This document shows positions 38,311 to 45,747 of a DNA stretch of 64,000 nucleotides, piece by piece. The notes beneath the pieces were generated by a model, which was given only the letters and a program-made list of their open reading frames with translations, was not told the DNA's origin and searched no databases. Location of the stretch: assembly GCA_965216585.1 (NCBI GenBank), contig CBDCGC010000003.1:496001-560000 (forward strand), given 5' to 3'. The DNA comes from CADEER01 sp965216585 (lineage in GTDB: Bacteria > Desulfobacterota > Binatia > HRBIN30 > CADEER01). The number at the start of each line of letters is the position of its first letter. The stretch's first letter is position 1. A program made the position numbers and the translations under genes.

Positions 38311-40080
38311 CTACGGCGTCACCGTCAGTGTTCCATCGACGCATTCGGTGAAGATCGAGGTGCCGAATGGGTCCGACGCTCCCGGTGCCGTGCAGTCGAC
38401 CAGGTGATCCGTCACCGTCGCGGCGGCGTCGATCAGGACCTCGCAGTGATACATCGTCGAACCGTGCGGGATCGGATCGAGGTTGCCGAAATTGATGACG
38501 ATCCCCTTGAAGTCGGTCGGTGAGCTAAAGCTCGTGAACAAGCTCTTGTTGATGCCCGGGTCGACGACGCAATCGACGAAGGTGATCGGCTCGGCGGCGT
38601 TCAAGTGCAGCTCGTTCTCCGTCCCGGCGATGTCCGCATCGGTTTCCAAGCCAATCGGAATGAAGGCGCTGCCCCCGAGCTGACCCGTGACGTCACCGAC
38701 GACGATGAAGGTGCCGTTCGGTGGTGTCGGCGTATCCGTCGGCACCGTCGTCGGTGTCGAGGTCGGGGTCGGGATCGGTGAGGGGGTGAACGTCGGTGTC
38801 GGCACGAATCCCGACTCGCGACAGTTGGCGCGACGCCCCTGACGACTGATCTCGCAACCGCCGATGGTGTCGGCGCGCTGGAAGGTCGTCGTCGTGATCG
38901 TCACCTGCGCGGTGCCGGCGACCAGCGGCGGGGGGAAACCGAGCCGGCTGGCGGTGATGCGCGCCTTGAAGAGATTGGGAACCTGCGTGGTGCGAAAATC
39001 GGCGCGGCGCTTGCCGGCCGCGTCGTCGGCGCGACATCGAATGCGCGTGCTGCGCGACGACGAACGAACTTCGCACTGCGGCGCGGTCCACTGCAAATTT
39101 TCGTCGACACCGCCGACTCCTTCGACGCGAATGCTCAGACCACTGGCGTCGATGTCCTCGACGAAGCTGGCAAAGGGATCGTTGGCGTTGACGACGCCGC
39201 GCGCGCGGATCGTCGCATTGCTGCGGCCGGGACGGCGCGCCGTGTCGGCCTTGAAGCGAACGCGCTGCAGGATCAGGGACGCCGCTACCGGCTGCGGCGT
39301 CGGTGTCGCGGTTGCCGTCGGGGTCGCCGTCGGTGGAGTGAACACGGTCACCGATCCGTCGTCACCGGCGACCGCGACGGATCCACCGGAGGGGCTGGCA
39401 CCGTCTTCGAGCTGCGAGTCGAGCACGTAGACGGCGTCGGGCGCCGCCGCCGACACCTGCACCGTGCAGGTGTACATGACTTCGCCGTCGGGAATCGGCG
39501 AAAGGCTGGAGAACGAAAAGTACAGGGCTTTCATGCTCGTGCAGTCGACACCCGGCGTACATCCGGTCGGCCGCAAGACCGAAGACAGCGACTTGCTGGC
39601 GCCCGGCGCCGTCGCGCAGCTCAGCAGCGGCGTCAGCGGATCGACGTGGATTTCCTGCTCGACACCGGCGATGTCCACACCGGCGGTGTGCAGCGTCGCG
39701 GAGAACGTCACCTGCGAACCCGGCGCACCGCTCTCGTCGCTGAGCTCGATGGTCGGCATGACCGCGCCGGAGGTCACGGCTGCCGGCGCACCGGGCAACG
39801 GGGCACATCCACTCTGGAACGAGTGCGCAGCGGCAATGCTGTCGAGCACCGTCACTGCGCCGTCGCCATTCGAATCAGCGGACATACAATGCTGCAGCCC
39901 GACACCCATGTCCATCGAGATCCGCACACCGAGCATGACCTCGTGCAGCGTCACCGCACCGTCGCCGTCGCAGTCACCAGCGCAACTCTGTCCTCCAGCC
40001 GGCGCCGAGAAGGCCAAGGCGAGCACCACGACGGCGAGCAATACACTGGAGCCAAGGCGGGTCATCGATGCGAACCTCAT
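38311..40080 (-). CDS. Secreted protein with N-terminal dockerin-like repeat and two cohesin-like domains
   Basis: 589 residues, strong ribosome site AGGAGG 6 nt before the ATG. Signal peptide 1-30. Residues 32-92 carry two EF-hand-like loops (GDCDGDGAVTLHEV and DSNGDGAVTVLDS), a dockerin-like module at the N-terminus rather than the C-terminus. Two similar beta-rich domains follow at about 108-245 and 459-585, sharing 'IAG.E.E.H', a GASKSL / GINKSL element and PIPDGEVMYTCTV / PIPHGSTMYHCEV; this pattern resembles type I cohesin folds. Between them lie Thr/Pro linkers and a basic, Cys-bearing domain (about 266-430). The cohesin identity is structural inference. Likely extracellular, possibly a scaffold. 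Confidence 0.7.
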   Translation of the reverse strand: MRFASMTRLGSSVLLAVVVLALAFSAPAGGQSCAGDCDGDGAVTLHEVMLGVRISMDMGVGLQHCMSADSNGDGAVTVLDSIAAAHSFQSGCAPLPGAPAAVTSGAVMPTIELSDESGAPGSQVTFSATLHTAGVDIAGVEQEIHVDPLTPLLSCATAPGASKSLSSVLRPTGCTPGVDCTSMKALYFSFSSLSPIPDGEVMYTCTVQVSAAAPDAVYVLDSQLEDGASPSGGSVAVAGDDGSVTVFTPPTATPTATATPTPQPVAASLILQRVRFKADTARRPGRSNATIRARGVVNANDPFASFVEDIDASGLSIRVEGVGGVDENLQWTAPQCEVRSSSRSTRIRCRADDAAGKRRADFRTTQVPNLFKARITASRLGFPPPLVAGTAQVTITTTTFQRADTIGGCEISRQGRRANCRESGFVPTPTFTPSPIPTPTSTPTTVPTDTPTPPNGTFIVVGDVTGQLGGSAFIPIGLETDADIAGTENELHLNAAEPITFVDCVVDPGINKSLFTSFSSPTDFKGIVINFGNLDPIPHGSTMYHCEVLIDAAATVTDHLVDCTAPGASDPFGTSIFTECVDGTLTVTP

Positions 40081-40386
40081 GGCGAACCTCCTGTGAGCGA
40101 CGCGAACGGGGAGAAAGAGGCTAGGCTGAGCGTCCGAGCTAAGTCAATTCGATTCTTCCGACGCGGAGAGGCATGCGGCGGGTGGAGCGGACGTCGTAGT
40201 CGTATTGTTTTTCAACACAAAGTCACAAAGACACGGAGGGGGAGGTCTGCTTTCGGTGCTGGGGTCTCTTGGCCTCACCTACCTCCCCTGAGGTCTCACC
40301 ATATCTTTTCTTCGTGCCTCTATTGGAAAGCGTGGGGGACGAGGTGCTGCGCGTCCATCGGCGAGGCATTCGGGTGGCGCGCCGCG
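40081..40386. other. Intergenic region upstream of the cohesin/dockerin-like gene
   Basis: 306 bp between two minus-strand genes. It contains the ribosome site of the downstream gene (CCTCCT at 40087-40092), GC-poor sequence near 40135-40155 that could hold its promoter, and a degenerate copy of the inverted-repeat element (40210-40330). I see no coding sequence. Confidence 0.7.
40210..40330. repeat. Degenerate inverted-repeat element (copy B)
   Basis: The left end TTTCAACACAAAGTCACAAA (from 40210) continues in 8-bp CACAAAGN steps to 40239; upstream it shares GTCGTATTGT with copy C. The right end (40303-40330) is decayed but reads CGCTTTCCAATAGAGGCACG inward on the minus strand, recognisably the CGCTTTCAACACGAAGGCAC end with small gaps. 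No gene lies between; about 120 bp in total. Confidence 0.6.
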
Positions 40387-41556
40387 CTACATGCTCGATA
40401 CGCGGTCGTCCCAGCCGACCTCCCCGACCATGGATGTGACCCACTCCGCGACTGTCACACCATCGATCGCAGTGACGTCGAATCGCCCGAGAATCATGTC
40501 CAAAAAGGCCGGGTCGATGTCGGTGAAGCGGATGGCTTGGCTCAGATCCGTCGCCGCTTCGATGGCCAGTACGGTATGGCGGCTTCCGGCGTAGATGAAG
40601 CGCTTGAAACGGTCGGGGTGGCGCTGTCGCAATCGCTCACTCTGCTCGATCAGTGCCGCTTCGAATTGCTCGCCGGGAATCATGACGAAGGTGCCGGCAA
40701 TGACGAGGTCTTGGTGCGAGGAAATGATGCCGACGCGCAGATTGGCGTCGCGCTCGAGTTGCCAGCCGATCACCGGCATCAAGTGCTGATCGGCGAAGCA
40801 CTCGGCGCACGTCGCCGGCAAGGCCGAAGCGGAGCCCCACTCCTCCACCAACGCCTCCAGCGAGCCCGGGGCACCCGAGGCGATGCCGACGCCAGCATCG
40901 TTGACGACCATGATCTCCGCCTCGCGGTAGTGAAAGCGCACCAGTGGCAGCGCCGTCATCGTCGCAAAGCCGCCGGCGCTGATGCCGGTCAAGACGATAC
41001 GCTGGGGGTCGGGAAACTCCCGCACGGCGACGTCGAGCGCGGCACTGAGGTTGCGCAGCCCTTTCTGCCAGCGGTCGATCTCACCATCGCCGTCGTCGTC
41101 GGCTTCGACGTCGCCCGACATCAGCGACCCATCGCAATACGGCGCGTAGGCGACGTTCCAATCGCGCAGCGGATTCACCGCCAAGGTCGGCGAGAGAATT
41201 CCCGCCGCCGGCACACCGGTCTCGAGCAACGACTCCGTCGAGGTGTTGGTCACCTGACAGATCTGCGAGCTACAGGCACCTCCACCCTGCAAGTAGATGA
41301 CCAGGTTGTCGTCGAGACCGCGCCGTGTTGCGACCCGGTACGGCGCCCCGCGCAGGCAGATCGGCCCGTCCGCGGTGTCGAACTCGAAGACCGTCGAGGA
41401 GCCGACGCTCTCGCTGCGCGCCGGCGCGGCGGCGCCGACGTAGCGCATCAACCCCTGGTCGACCATCTCCGCAAAGGCAAAGGACTCCACCGTACGCACG
41501 TCGTCGCCGCAGGCTGCGAGGAGCAGAGCGGCGACCACGCAACGACGCGCCTGCAT
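40387..41556 (-). CDS. Pectinacetylesterase-family lipoprotein
   Basis: 389 residues from MQARRCVV; the longer frame upstream lies within the preceding gene. Lipobox LLLAAC with Cys16. The PAE family pattern is clear: NLVIYLQGGGACSS near residue 85, WNVAYAPYCDGS, the nucleophile elbow TGISAGGFAT (Gly-X-Ser-X-Gly), MVVNDAG, and a C-terminal His in GSRHTVL. Relatives include plant pectin acetylesterases and Notum, which removes a lipid from Wnt; bacterial substrates are mostly unknown. Lipid-anchored and periplasmic or surface-exposed. It follows the small membrane-protein gene by 5 bp. Confidence 0.85.
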   Translation of the reverse strand: MQARRCVVAALLLAACGDDVRTVESFAFAEMVDQGLMRYVGAAAPARSESVGSSTVFEFDTADGPICLRGAPYRVATRRGLDDNLVIYLQGGGACSSQICQVTNTSTESLLETGVPAAGILSPTLAVNPLRDWNVAYAPYCDGSLMSGDVEADDDGDGEIDRWQKGLRNLSAALDVAVREFPDPQRIVLTGISAGGFATMTALPLVRFHYREAEIMVVNDAGVGIASGAPGSLEALVEEWGSASALPATCAECFADQHLMPVIGWQLERDANLRVGIISSHQDLVIAGTFVMIPGEQFEAALIEQSERLRQRHPDRFKRFIYAGSRHTVLAIEAATDLSQAIRFTDIDPAFLDMILGRFDVTAIDGVTVAEWVTSMVGEVGWDDRVSSM

Positions 41557-41561
41557 CGGAT

Positions 41562-42137
41562 TCAAGCCGCCGCCCGGCGATCGCCGACCAACCAGGCGAG
41601 GGCGAGACCGGCCAGAGTCCAACCGATGACGAAGTCGATGAGCTGATAGAAAACGAAGCTGCTCGGATGCCCCCACCAGACGGCGTTCGGATACACACCG
41701 ACCAGCCACGCCAGGAGTGCGGCGCCGACGACGAAGAGCACGCGCCGGCCGAAGCTCGAATCCGCGGCTTGCAGGAGAAGCCACATCATGAGCAGAGCGG
41801 CAAGAACGTTGCCGAGGATCGAGCGCACCATTTGATTGCCCATCGGCCCGAGACCGCCGACGTTGACCGAACCGGAAAAGAAAAATCGATCGGCGATGTG
41901 CTGCATGCGCTTTTCGCCCCAGGCCTGCGGGTCGGTGCCATCCGGCACCCAAGCAGACGGCAGCGCGTAGAAACCCGGACCCTGGGCATTCTCGCGCAGG
42001 ACGCGTTCGACCGCAGCCTCATCCTTGAACTCCGACATGCCGTTGACCGGAATTCCCGAGATCGCCCAGTAGAGAAAACCCCACAGCCAGAGAATGAATC
42101 CACCCAACAGAGCGCCGGTGATCAGCTTCTTGGTCAT
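41562..42137 (-). CDS. Small integral membrane protein of unknown function
   Basis: 191 residues. Hydrophobic helices at about 5-27, 106-123, 130-148 and 164-184; the long loop between the first and second contains WVPDGTDPQAWGEKRMQHIA and is probably periplasmic. The ATG follows a G-rich ribosome site and overlaps the preceding stop (ATGA). I do not recognise a family. It sits in a cluster with a thioesterase, another membrane protein and a pectinacetylesterase-like lipoprotein. Confidence 0.75.
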   Translation of the reverse strand: MTKKLITGALLGGFILWLWGFLYWAISGIPVNGMSEFKDEAAVERVLRENAQGPGFYALPSAWVPDGTDPQAWGEKRMQHIADRFFFSGSVNVGGLGPMGNQMVRSILGNVLAALLMMWLLLQAADSSFGRRVLFVVGAALLAWLVGVYPNAVWWGHPSSFVFYQLIDFVIGWTLAGLALAWLVGDRRAAA

Positions 42138-42643
42138 TGCGACCCCCCCTCGAAATCATCGTGCGCCTCGCCGCGCACGTCTTCGACGGCGACACTATCG
42201 CTCGCCCACAGAGCTCCCGCAACGAGCGGCAACAGAGCGGGCGCGAAGTGGGCCGACAACCCGAACCACATCGACGACTCCGCCGGCTCGGCGTGAGCTC
42301 GCCAGATGAAAAAGGCGAGCAGGTAGAGAGCCGCGACGGCCGCCAGCCACGGCAGCTTCAGCCAACGCCGCGCCAGTGCGGGAAAGGCGCCGATCATCGC
42401 GGCGCCGCCAAAGGCGACGGCGTGCAGAGCAAAGACGACGGCGAAATAGGTCGATACGCCCTGCCCTTCGGTCATCGGTGAGCCGGTGGCAAACTCGATC
42501 GCGCCGCCCACCGCCAACAGCGCCGTGGCGAGGAAGATCAGCGCCATCCAGGCGCGCAGGCGCGGCAGCGGCCGGGCGACGAACACCCCCGTCTCGGCAC
42601 CCGCCTCTCGACTCTCTTCGCTCATCGCCGCGGTCGTGCTCAC
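42134..42643 (-). CDS. Membrane protein of unknown function with four predicted helices
   Basis: 169 residues from a GTG overlapping the thioesterase stop (GTGA), beginning MSTTAAMSEE; an ATG six codons later is an alternative. Helices at about 33-50, 64-86, 95-112 and 126-145. No signature residues recognised. The 4-bp overlaps on both sides imply tight co-translation of thioesterase, this protein and the next membrane protein. Confidence 0.7.
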   Translation of the reverse strand: MSTTAAMSEESREAGAETGVFVARPLPRLRAWMALIFLATALLAVGGAIEFATGSPMTEGQGVSTYFAVVFALHAVAFGGAAMIGAFPALARRWLKLPWLAAVAALYLLAFFIWRAHAEPAESSMWFGLSAHFAPALLPLVAGALWASDSVAVEDVRGEAHDDFEGGSQ

Positions 42644-43065
42644 TTTTCCACCGGAAAGAAGCGCCCCTCGGAACGGGCGACGACTTCGCCGGCACGCTCG
42701 ATGCGGGCGCCGATCACCCAATAGCGCGGCCGCCGTTCGCCGACCTCGGCGACGACCAGCACCTCCTCGCCAACCGGACACGGTTTCTCGTAGCGTACGT
42801 TGAGCTCGCCGGTGACGACGTAGTCGCCGCGCAGGTGGTAGGCGACGGCGCAGCTCACCTCGTCGAGAATCGTCGCGACGATGCCGCCGTGGGCAACCCC
42901 GGGGGCACCCTGGAAGTGCTCGGGAATCGAGTAGCGGCAGACGACGGAATCACCGCGCTGAAAGAAGCGCAGTTGCAACCCCTGCTCGTTGCCGCGCGAG
43001 CAGCCGAAGCAACCACTGCCGTCGTTGTCGAAGTTGAGCTCTCGTTCCGCCGGGATGTCAGTCAC
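42640..43065 (-). CDS. PaaI-type hotdog-fold thioesterase
   Basis: 141 residues. The hotdog signature GVAHGGIVATILDEV lies at about 56-70, with catalytic-type Gly-Gly and Asp. The N-terminal CFGCSRGNEQGLQLRF (Cys-X2-Cys) is common in this subgroup and may bind metal. Such enzymes hydrolyse acyl- or aryl-CoA thioesters as dimers or tetramers in the cytosol. First gene of a four-gene minus-strand unit ending at 40387. Confidence 0.9.
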   Translation of the reverse strand: MTDIPAERELNFDNDGSGCFGCSRGNEQGLQLRFFQRGDSVVCRYSIPEHFQGAPGVAHGGIVATILDEVSCAVAYHLRGDYVVTGELNVRYEKPCPVGEEVLVVAEVGERRPRYWVIGARIERAGEVVARSEGRFFPVEK

Positions 43066-43146
43066 GCCGAGAATCTAGCTCGATCAGCGAGGATCCGGTA
43101 GCCCAAGGCGCTCGATTCCCTCAATGATCCGGGGTATTCCTCACTA

Positions 43147-43539
43147 ATGGAACCGCGCCCAGAGCTCGGGCCGCTGCTCGAGCGTGCCAACCGCGACGAT
43201 GAGATCCTGGCCGTGTTGCTCTTCGGTAGCACCGCTCGCGGAGAAGGTAGTCGCGACTCGGATCTCGACGTCTGCCTCGTTTTGGTTTCTGACAGCCAAT
43301 CGGAGAAAGCGCTGTCCGAAAAGCGGCTAGACTACCTCGCTGACTTCGACCTCGACATCCATGTATTCCAATCGCTTCCCCTCTACATTCAATCGCGGGT
43401 TCTCGAAGACGGACAGGTCTTGTTCTGTCGTGACATGGACCAACTCTACGAGACCGCGTTTGCCAGCGTGCGTGCCTTCGAGCGATTCAAGCGCGTCCAC
43501 GATGCCTACCTGCAGGCGGTGGCTGATGCTGGATCGTGA
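43147..43539 (+). CDS. MNT-type nucleotidyltransferase antitoxin (MntA-like)
   Basis: 130 residues. Polymerase-beta-like nucleotidyltransferase with the signature Gly27-Ser28-X10-Asp39-X-Asp41 (GSTARGEGSRDSDLD), and a third acidic position in the strand DFDLDIHVF. The next gene encodes a HEPN protein, overlapping by 14 bp. In characterised MntA/HepT pairs the antitoxin AMPylates a tyrosine of the HEPN toxin to inactivate it; the intact GSX10DXD suggests the same here. Confidence 0.9.
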   Translation: MEPRPELGPLLERANRDDEILAVLLFGSTARGEGSRDSDLDVCLVLVSDSQSEKALSEKRLDYLADFDLDIHVFQSLPLYIQSRVLEDGQVLFCRDMDQLYETAFASVRAFERFKRVHDAYLQAVADAGS

Positions 43540-43948
43540 ACGCGTACTCGGCAAGCTCGACGAGATGAACGGCTATCTCGTCGAGCTGCGTCAGATACGT
43601 CCGGCGACGATCGACGAGTACCGAGCAACCGAAAAGCGGCGTGCATGTGAAAGACTGCTGCAAATCTCGGTCGATTGCGCGATCGACATCTGCCAACTCT
43701 TCGTCTCGGGCCTTCGCCTGGGCCTCCCATCGAGGGAGAACGACCTTTTCGAAAAGCTGACCCGACACGGCATCATCGAGCGTCGCATGGCTGATGCTCT
43801 CAGGAGAATGAAGGGTTGTCGAAACATACTCGTTCACGAGTACGGTGAAGTGGAGGACGAGATCGTTTTCACGACGATCCGCGATCGACTCGGCGACTTC
43901 GATGACTTCTCGCAGGTCGTACTCGCGGCGTTGAAGAACCAAGCCTGA
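43526..43948 (+). CDS. HEPN-domain RNase toxin (HepT-like)
   Basis: 140 residues from the ATG inside the end of the nucleotidyltransferase gene. All-helical HEPN fold with the catalytic RX4HXY motif as Arg99-Asn-Ile-Leu-Val-His104-Glu-Tyr106 (CRNILVHEYG). Arg and His are the RNase residues; the Tyr is the site AMPylated by MntA in studied systems. The paired gene order, overlap and intact motifs argue for a functional type VII toxin-antitoxin module. Its TGA shares one base with the next ATG. Confidence 0.92.
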   Translation: MLDRERVLGKLDEMNGYLVELRQIRPATIDEYRATEKRRACERLLQISVDCAIDICQLFVSGLRLGLPSRENDLFEKLTRHGIIERRMADALRRMKGCRNILVHEYGEVEDEIVFTTIRDRLGDFDDFSQVVLAALKNQA

Positions 43949-44949
43949 TGAATCGCCGAACTCTGAACCTGCTCCTTGGCATCGCCGTCAGCGCCGTCTT
44001 TCTCTATCTCGCCTTCCGCGACGTCTCCTTCGCCGAGCTGGGTGAGGCTTTCGGCCGCGTGCAACCGGCGTGGATCGCCGCCGCCATCGCCATTTCCTTC
44101 GCCATCATGCTCTTCCGCGCCTGGCGCTGGCAGCTCGAGCTGCGACCACTCGAAGAGATACCGTTCGGACGCCTGTGGATCGTCACCGCCGTCGCCTACC
44201 TGGCGATCAACCTCTTCCCGGCGCGCCTCGGCGAGGTCGTACGCCCGTGGTTGCTGTCGCGCAAATCCTCGGTGAGCTTCGCCAACGTCGTCGGAAACCT
44301 GGTCATCGAAAAGACCATCGACTCCGTCGTCATCCTCTTCTACATCCTCGCCGGCCTGCTGACCATCGACACCCTCCCCGACTGGGTGCGCACCGGCGCG
44401 CGCTTCCCCGCCGCGGCGGCGCTGATGTTGGTCACCCTGGTGCTACTACTGTGGTGGCGCGGCGAGGAGTTCATCGACCGCTGGGTGATCCGCTTTCTGC
44501 CCGAGCGCTTCGGTGCCGGCGTCAAGCGCGTCGCCGCCAACATCGTCGCCGGCATGAGCATCTTGCCCAACAAAGGTCTGCTCGTCGCCGTCTTTCTCGT
44601 CTCCCTCGCCCTCTGGTCGCTGCCCATCTTGTCCAGTTGGGTGACCATCCGCGCCTTCGACTTCGACGTGCCGTTCTCCGCCGCCGTCGTCGTCTTCATC
44701 TTCATCGGTTTCGGCACGGCATTGCCCGGTGTCCCGGGCATGGTCGGACCCTACCAATACGCCTGCATCCTCGCCTTGGGGATGTTCGGTGTCGCCCGCG
44801 CCGACGCCCTCGCCTACGGCCTGGTCCTCAACGCCATTCAGTTCCTCACCATCATCGCCCAGGGCCTCATCGCCCTCCCTCTGGCCGGCGTCACCTTCAC
44901 CGATCTCTTCGGCGCCAGCGGCGAAGAGACATCGGCCGGCGCGCGCTGA
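43948..44949 (+). CDS. UPF0104 / AglD-like lysylphosphatidylglycerol synthase transmembrane protein
   Basis: 333 residues with about eight membrane helices. The family hallmarks are an early YLAINLFPARLGEVVRPWLL segment and a late FGTALPGVPGMVGPYQYACI loop. Members are the flippase-like membrane part of MprF or AglD-type glycolipid proteins; without the soluble aminoacyltransferase domain the role is probably lipid or glycan-lipid translocation. The start overlaps the HEPN stop by one base, an odd fusion of a housekeeping-like gene to a toxin-antitoxin operon. Confidence 0.85.
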   Translation: MNRRTLNLLLGIAVSAVFLYLAFRDVSFAELGEAFGRVQPAWIAAAIAISFAIMLFRAWRWQLELRPLEEIPFGRLWIVTAVAYLAINLFPARLGEVVRPWLLSRKSSVSFANVVGNLVIEKTIDSVVILFYILAGLLTIDTLPDWVRTGARFPAAAALMLVTLVLLLWWRGEEFIDRWVIRFLPERFGAGVKRVAANIVAGMSILPNKGLLVAVFLVSLALWSLPILSSWVTIRAFDFDVPFSAAVVVFIFIGFGTALPGVPGMVGPYQYACILALGMFGVARADALAYGLVLNAIQFLTIIAQGLIALPLAGVTFTDLFGASGEETSAGAR

Positions 44950-45022
44950 GTGCGGGCTGGCTCGAAGAGGTGGTGTTCGTTCCCGACACGTATCGGTGAT
45001 GGAGCTTCGCAGTCGTATTGTC

Positions 45023-45095
45023 TTTCAACACGAAGACACCAAGACACAAAGACCGTAGGGCGGCTTCTTCGCGCCTTTGTGCCTTCGTGTTGAAA
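45023..45095. repeat. Minimal inverted-repeat element (copy C)
   Basis: A 73-bp copy with both ends. The left end at 45023 reads TTTCAACACGAAGACACCAA and continues in 8-bp units CACNAAGA; the right end (45074-45095) reads TTTCAACACGAAGGCACAAA on the minus strand. Upstream GTCGTATTGTC is shared with copy B; downstream GCGTG equals the CACGC flank of copy B's right end. Only about 20 bp separate the ends. Lies in the gap between the AglD-like gene and the lipoprotein gene. Confidence 0.75.
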
Positions 45096-45141
45096 GCGTG
45101 AGAAACGTAGAGCTACGTCTTCATCCCCGACGCACTCGCCA

Positions 45142-45747
45142 TCACGCGCCGAGCTGGTCGAAGAGGCGCTCCAGCCCCAGGCGGGAGAGCTCGCGCGCGG
45201 TGAGCCAGTGTGGGCCGCCGCGCCAGAACATCCAGGCTTTCAGGAAGTTGGTGCTGAGCGGCTGCTGGGTCTCGTCGAACGACGCGCGCCAGACGACGTC
45301 GTCCTCGGCGCGCGAGTACAACGACAGGTCGAAGGACACGCTGGCCGGCGCCGATGCGGCCAGGCGCGGGCCGACGCGGTCCTGGAAACGGTAGACCGTG
45401 GCGAAGAGCACCCCGTCCGCCTCGGTGGCCTCGGCCAGACGCCGCGCCCCCTGCAAGCCGTTGCCAGCGACAGATATCCCCTCGACGGTGAGGTCGGGAA
45501 CGAAGCGAAAACGCGTTTGTTCGGCGAGCACACCGTAGATCTGTGCCGTCAGCGCTTTGCCCGCGTGCGTGTCCAACGGCGGGCGGTCGCCCTCGATGCC
45601 TTCTTGCGGCGCCTCACGCGCCGGCAGCACGACCAGTGTCTGCAAGCTCTGCACGGCCGGGTCCTGTCCGCCGCCCGGCAGCATCGAGCAAGCCGTCGAA
45701 GAGACGCAAAGGAGCAGCGGCAAGGCGATACGGACGCGATCAAACAT
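45142..45747 (-). CDS. Lipoprotein of unknown function
   Basis: 201 residues. Signal peptide with lipobox SSTACS (Cys at residue 20). The mature part (LQTLVVLPAR, LTAQIYGVLAEQTRFRFVPD, ADGVLFATVYRFQDRVG) resembles the small alpha/beta domain of outer-membrane lipoproteins that scan for a minimal response, but I cannot name a family. It overlaps the end of aspS by 8 bp and is the last gene of the hisS-aspS unit, a position common for unrelated lipoproteins in this group. Confidence 0.75.
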   Translation of the reverse strand: MFDRVRIALPLLLCVSSTACSMLPGGGQDPAVQSLQTLVVLPAREAPQEGIEGDRPPLDTHAGKALTAQIYGVLAEQTRFRFVPDLTVEGISVAGNGLQGARRLAEATEADGVLFATVYRFQDRVGPRLAASAPASVSFDLSLYSRAEDDVVWRASFDETQQPLSTNFLKAWMFWRGGPHWLTARELSRLGLERLFDQLGA

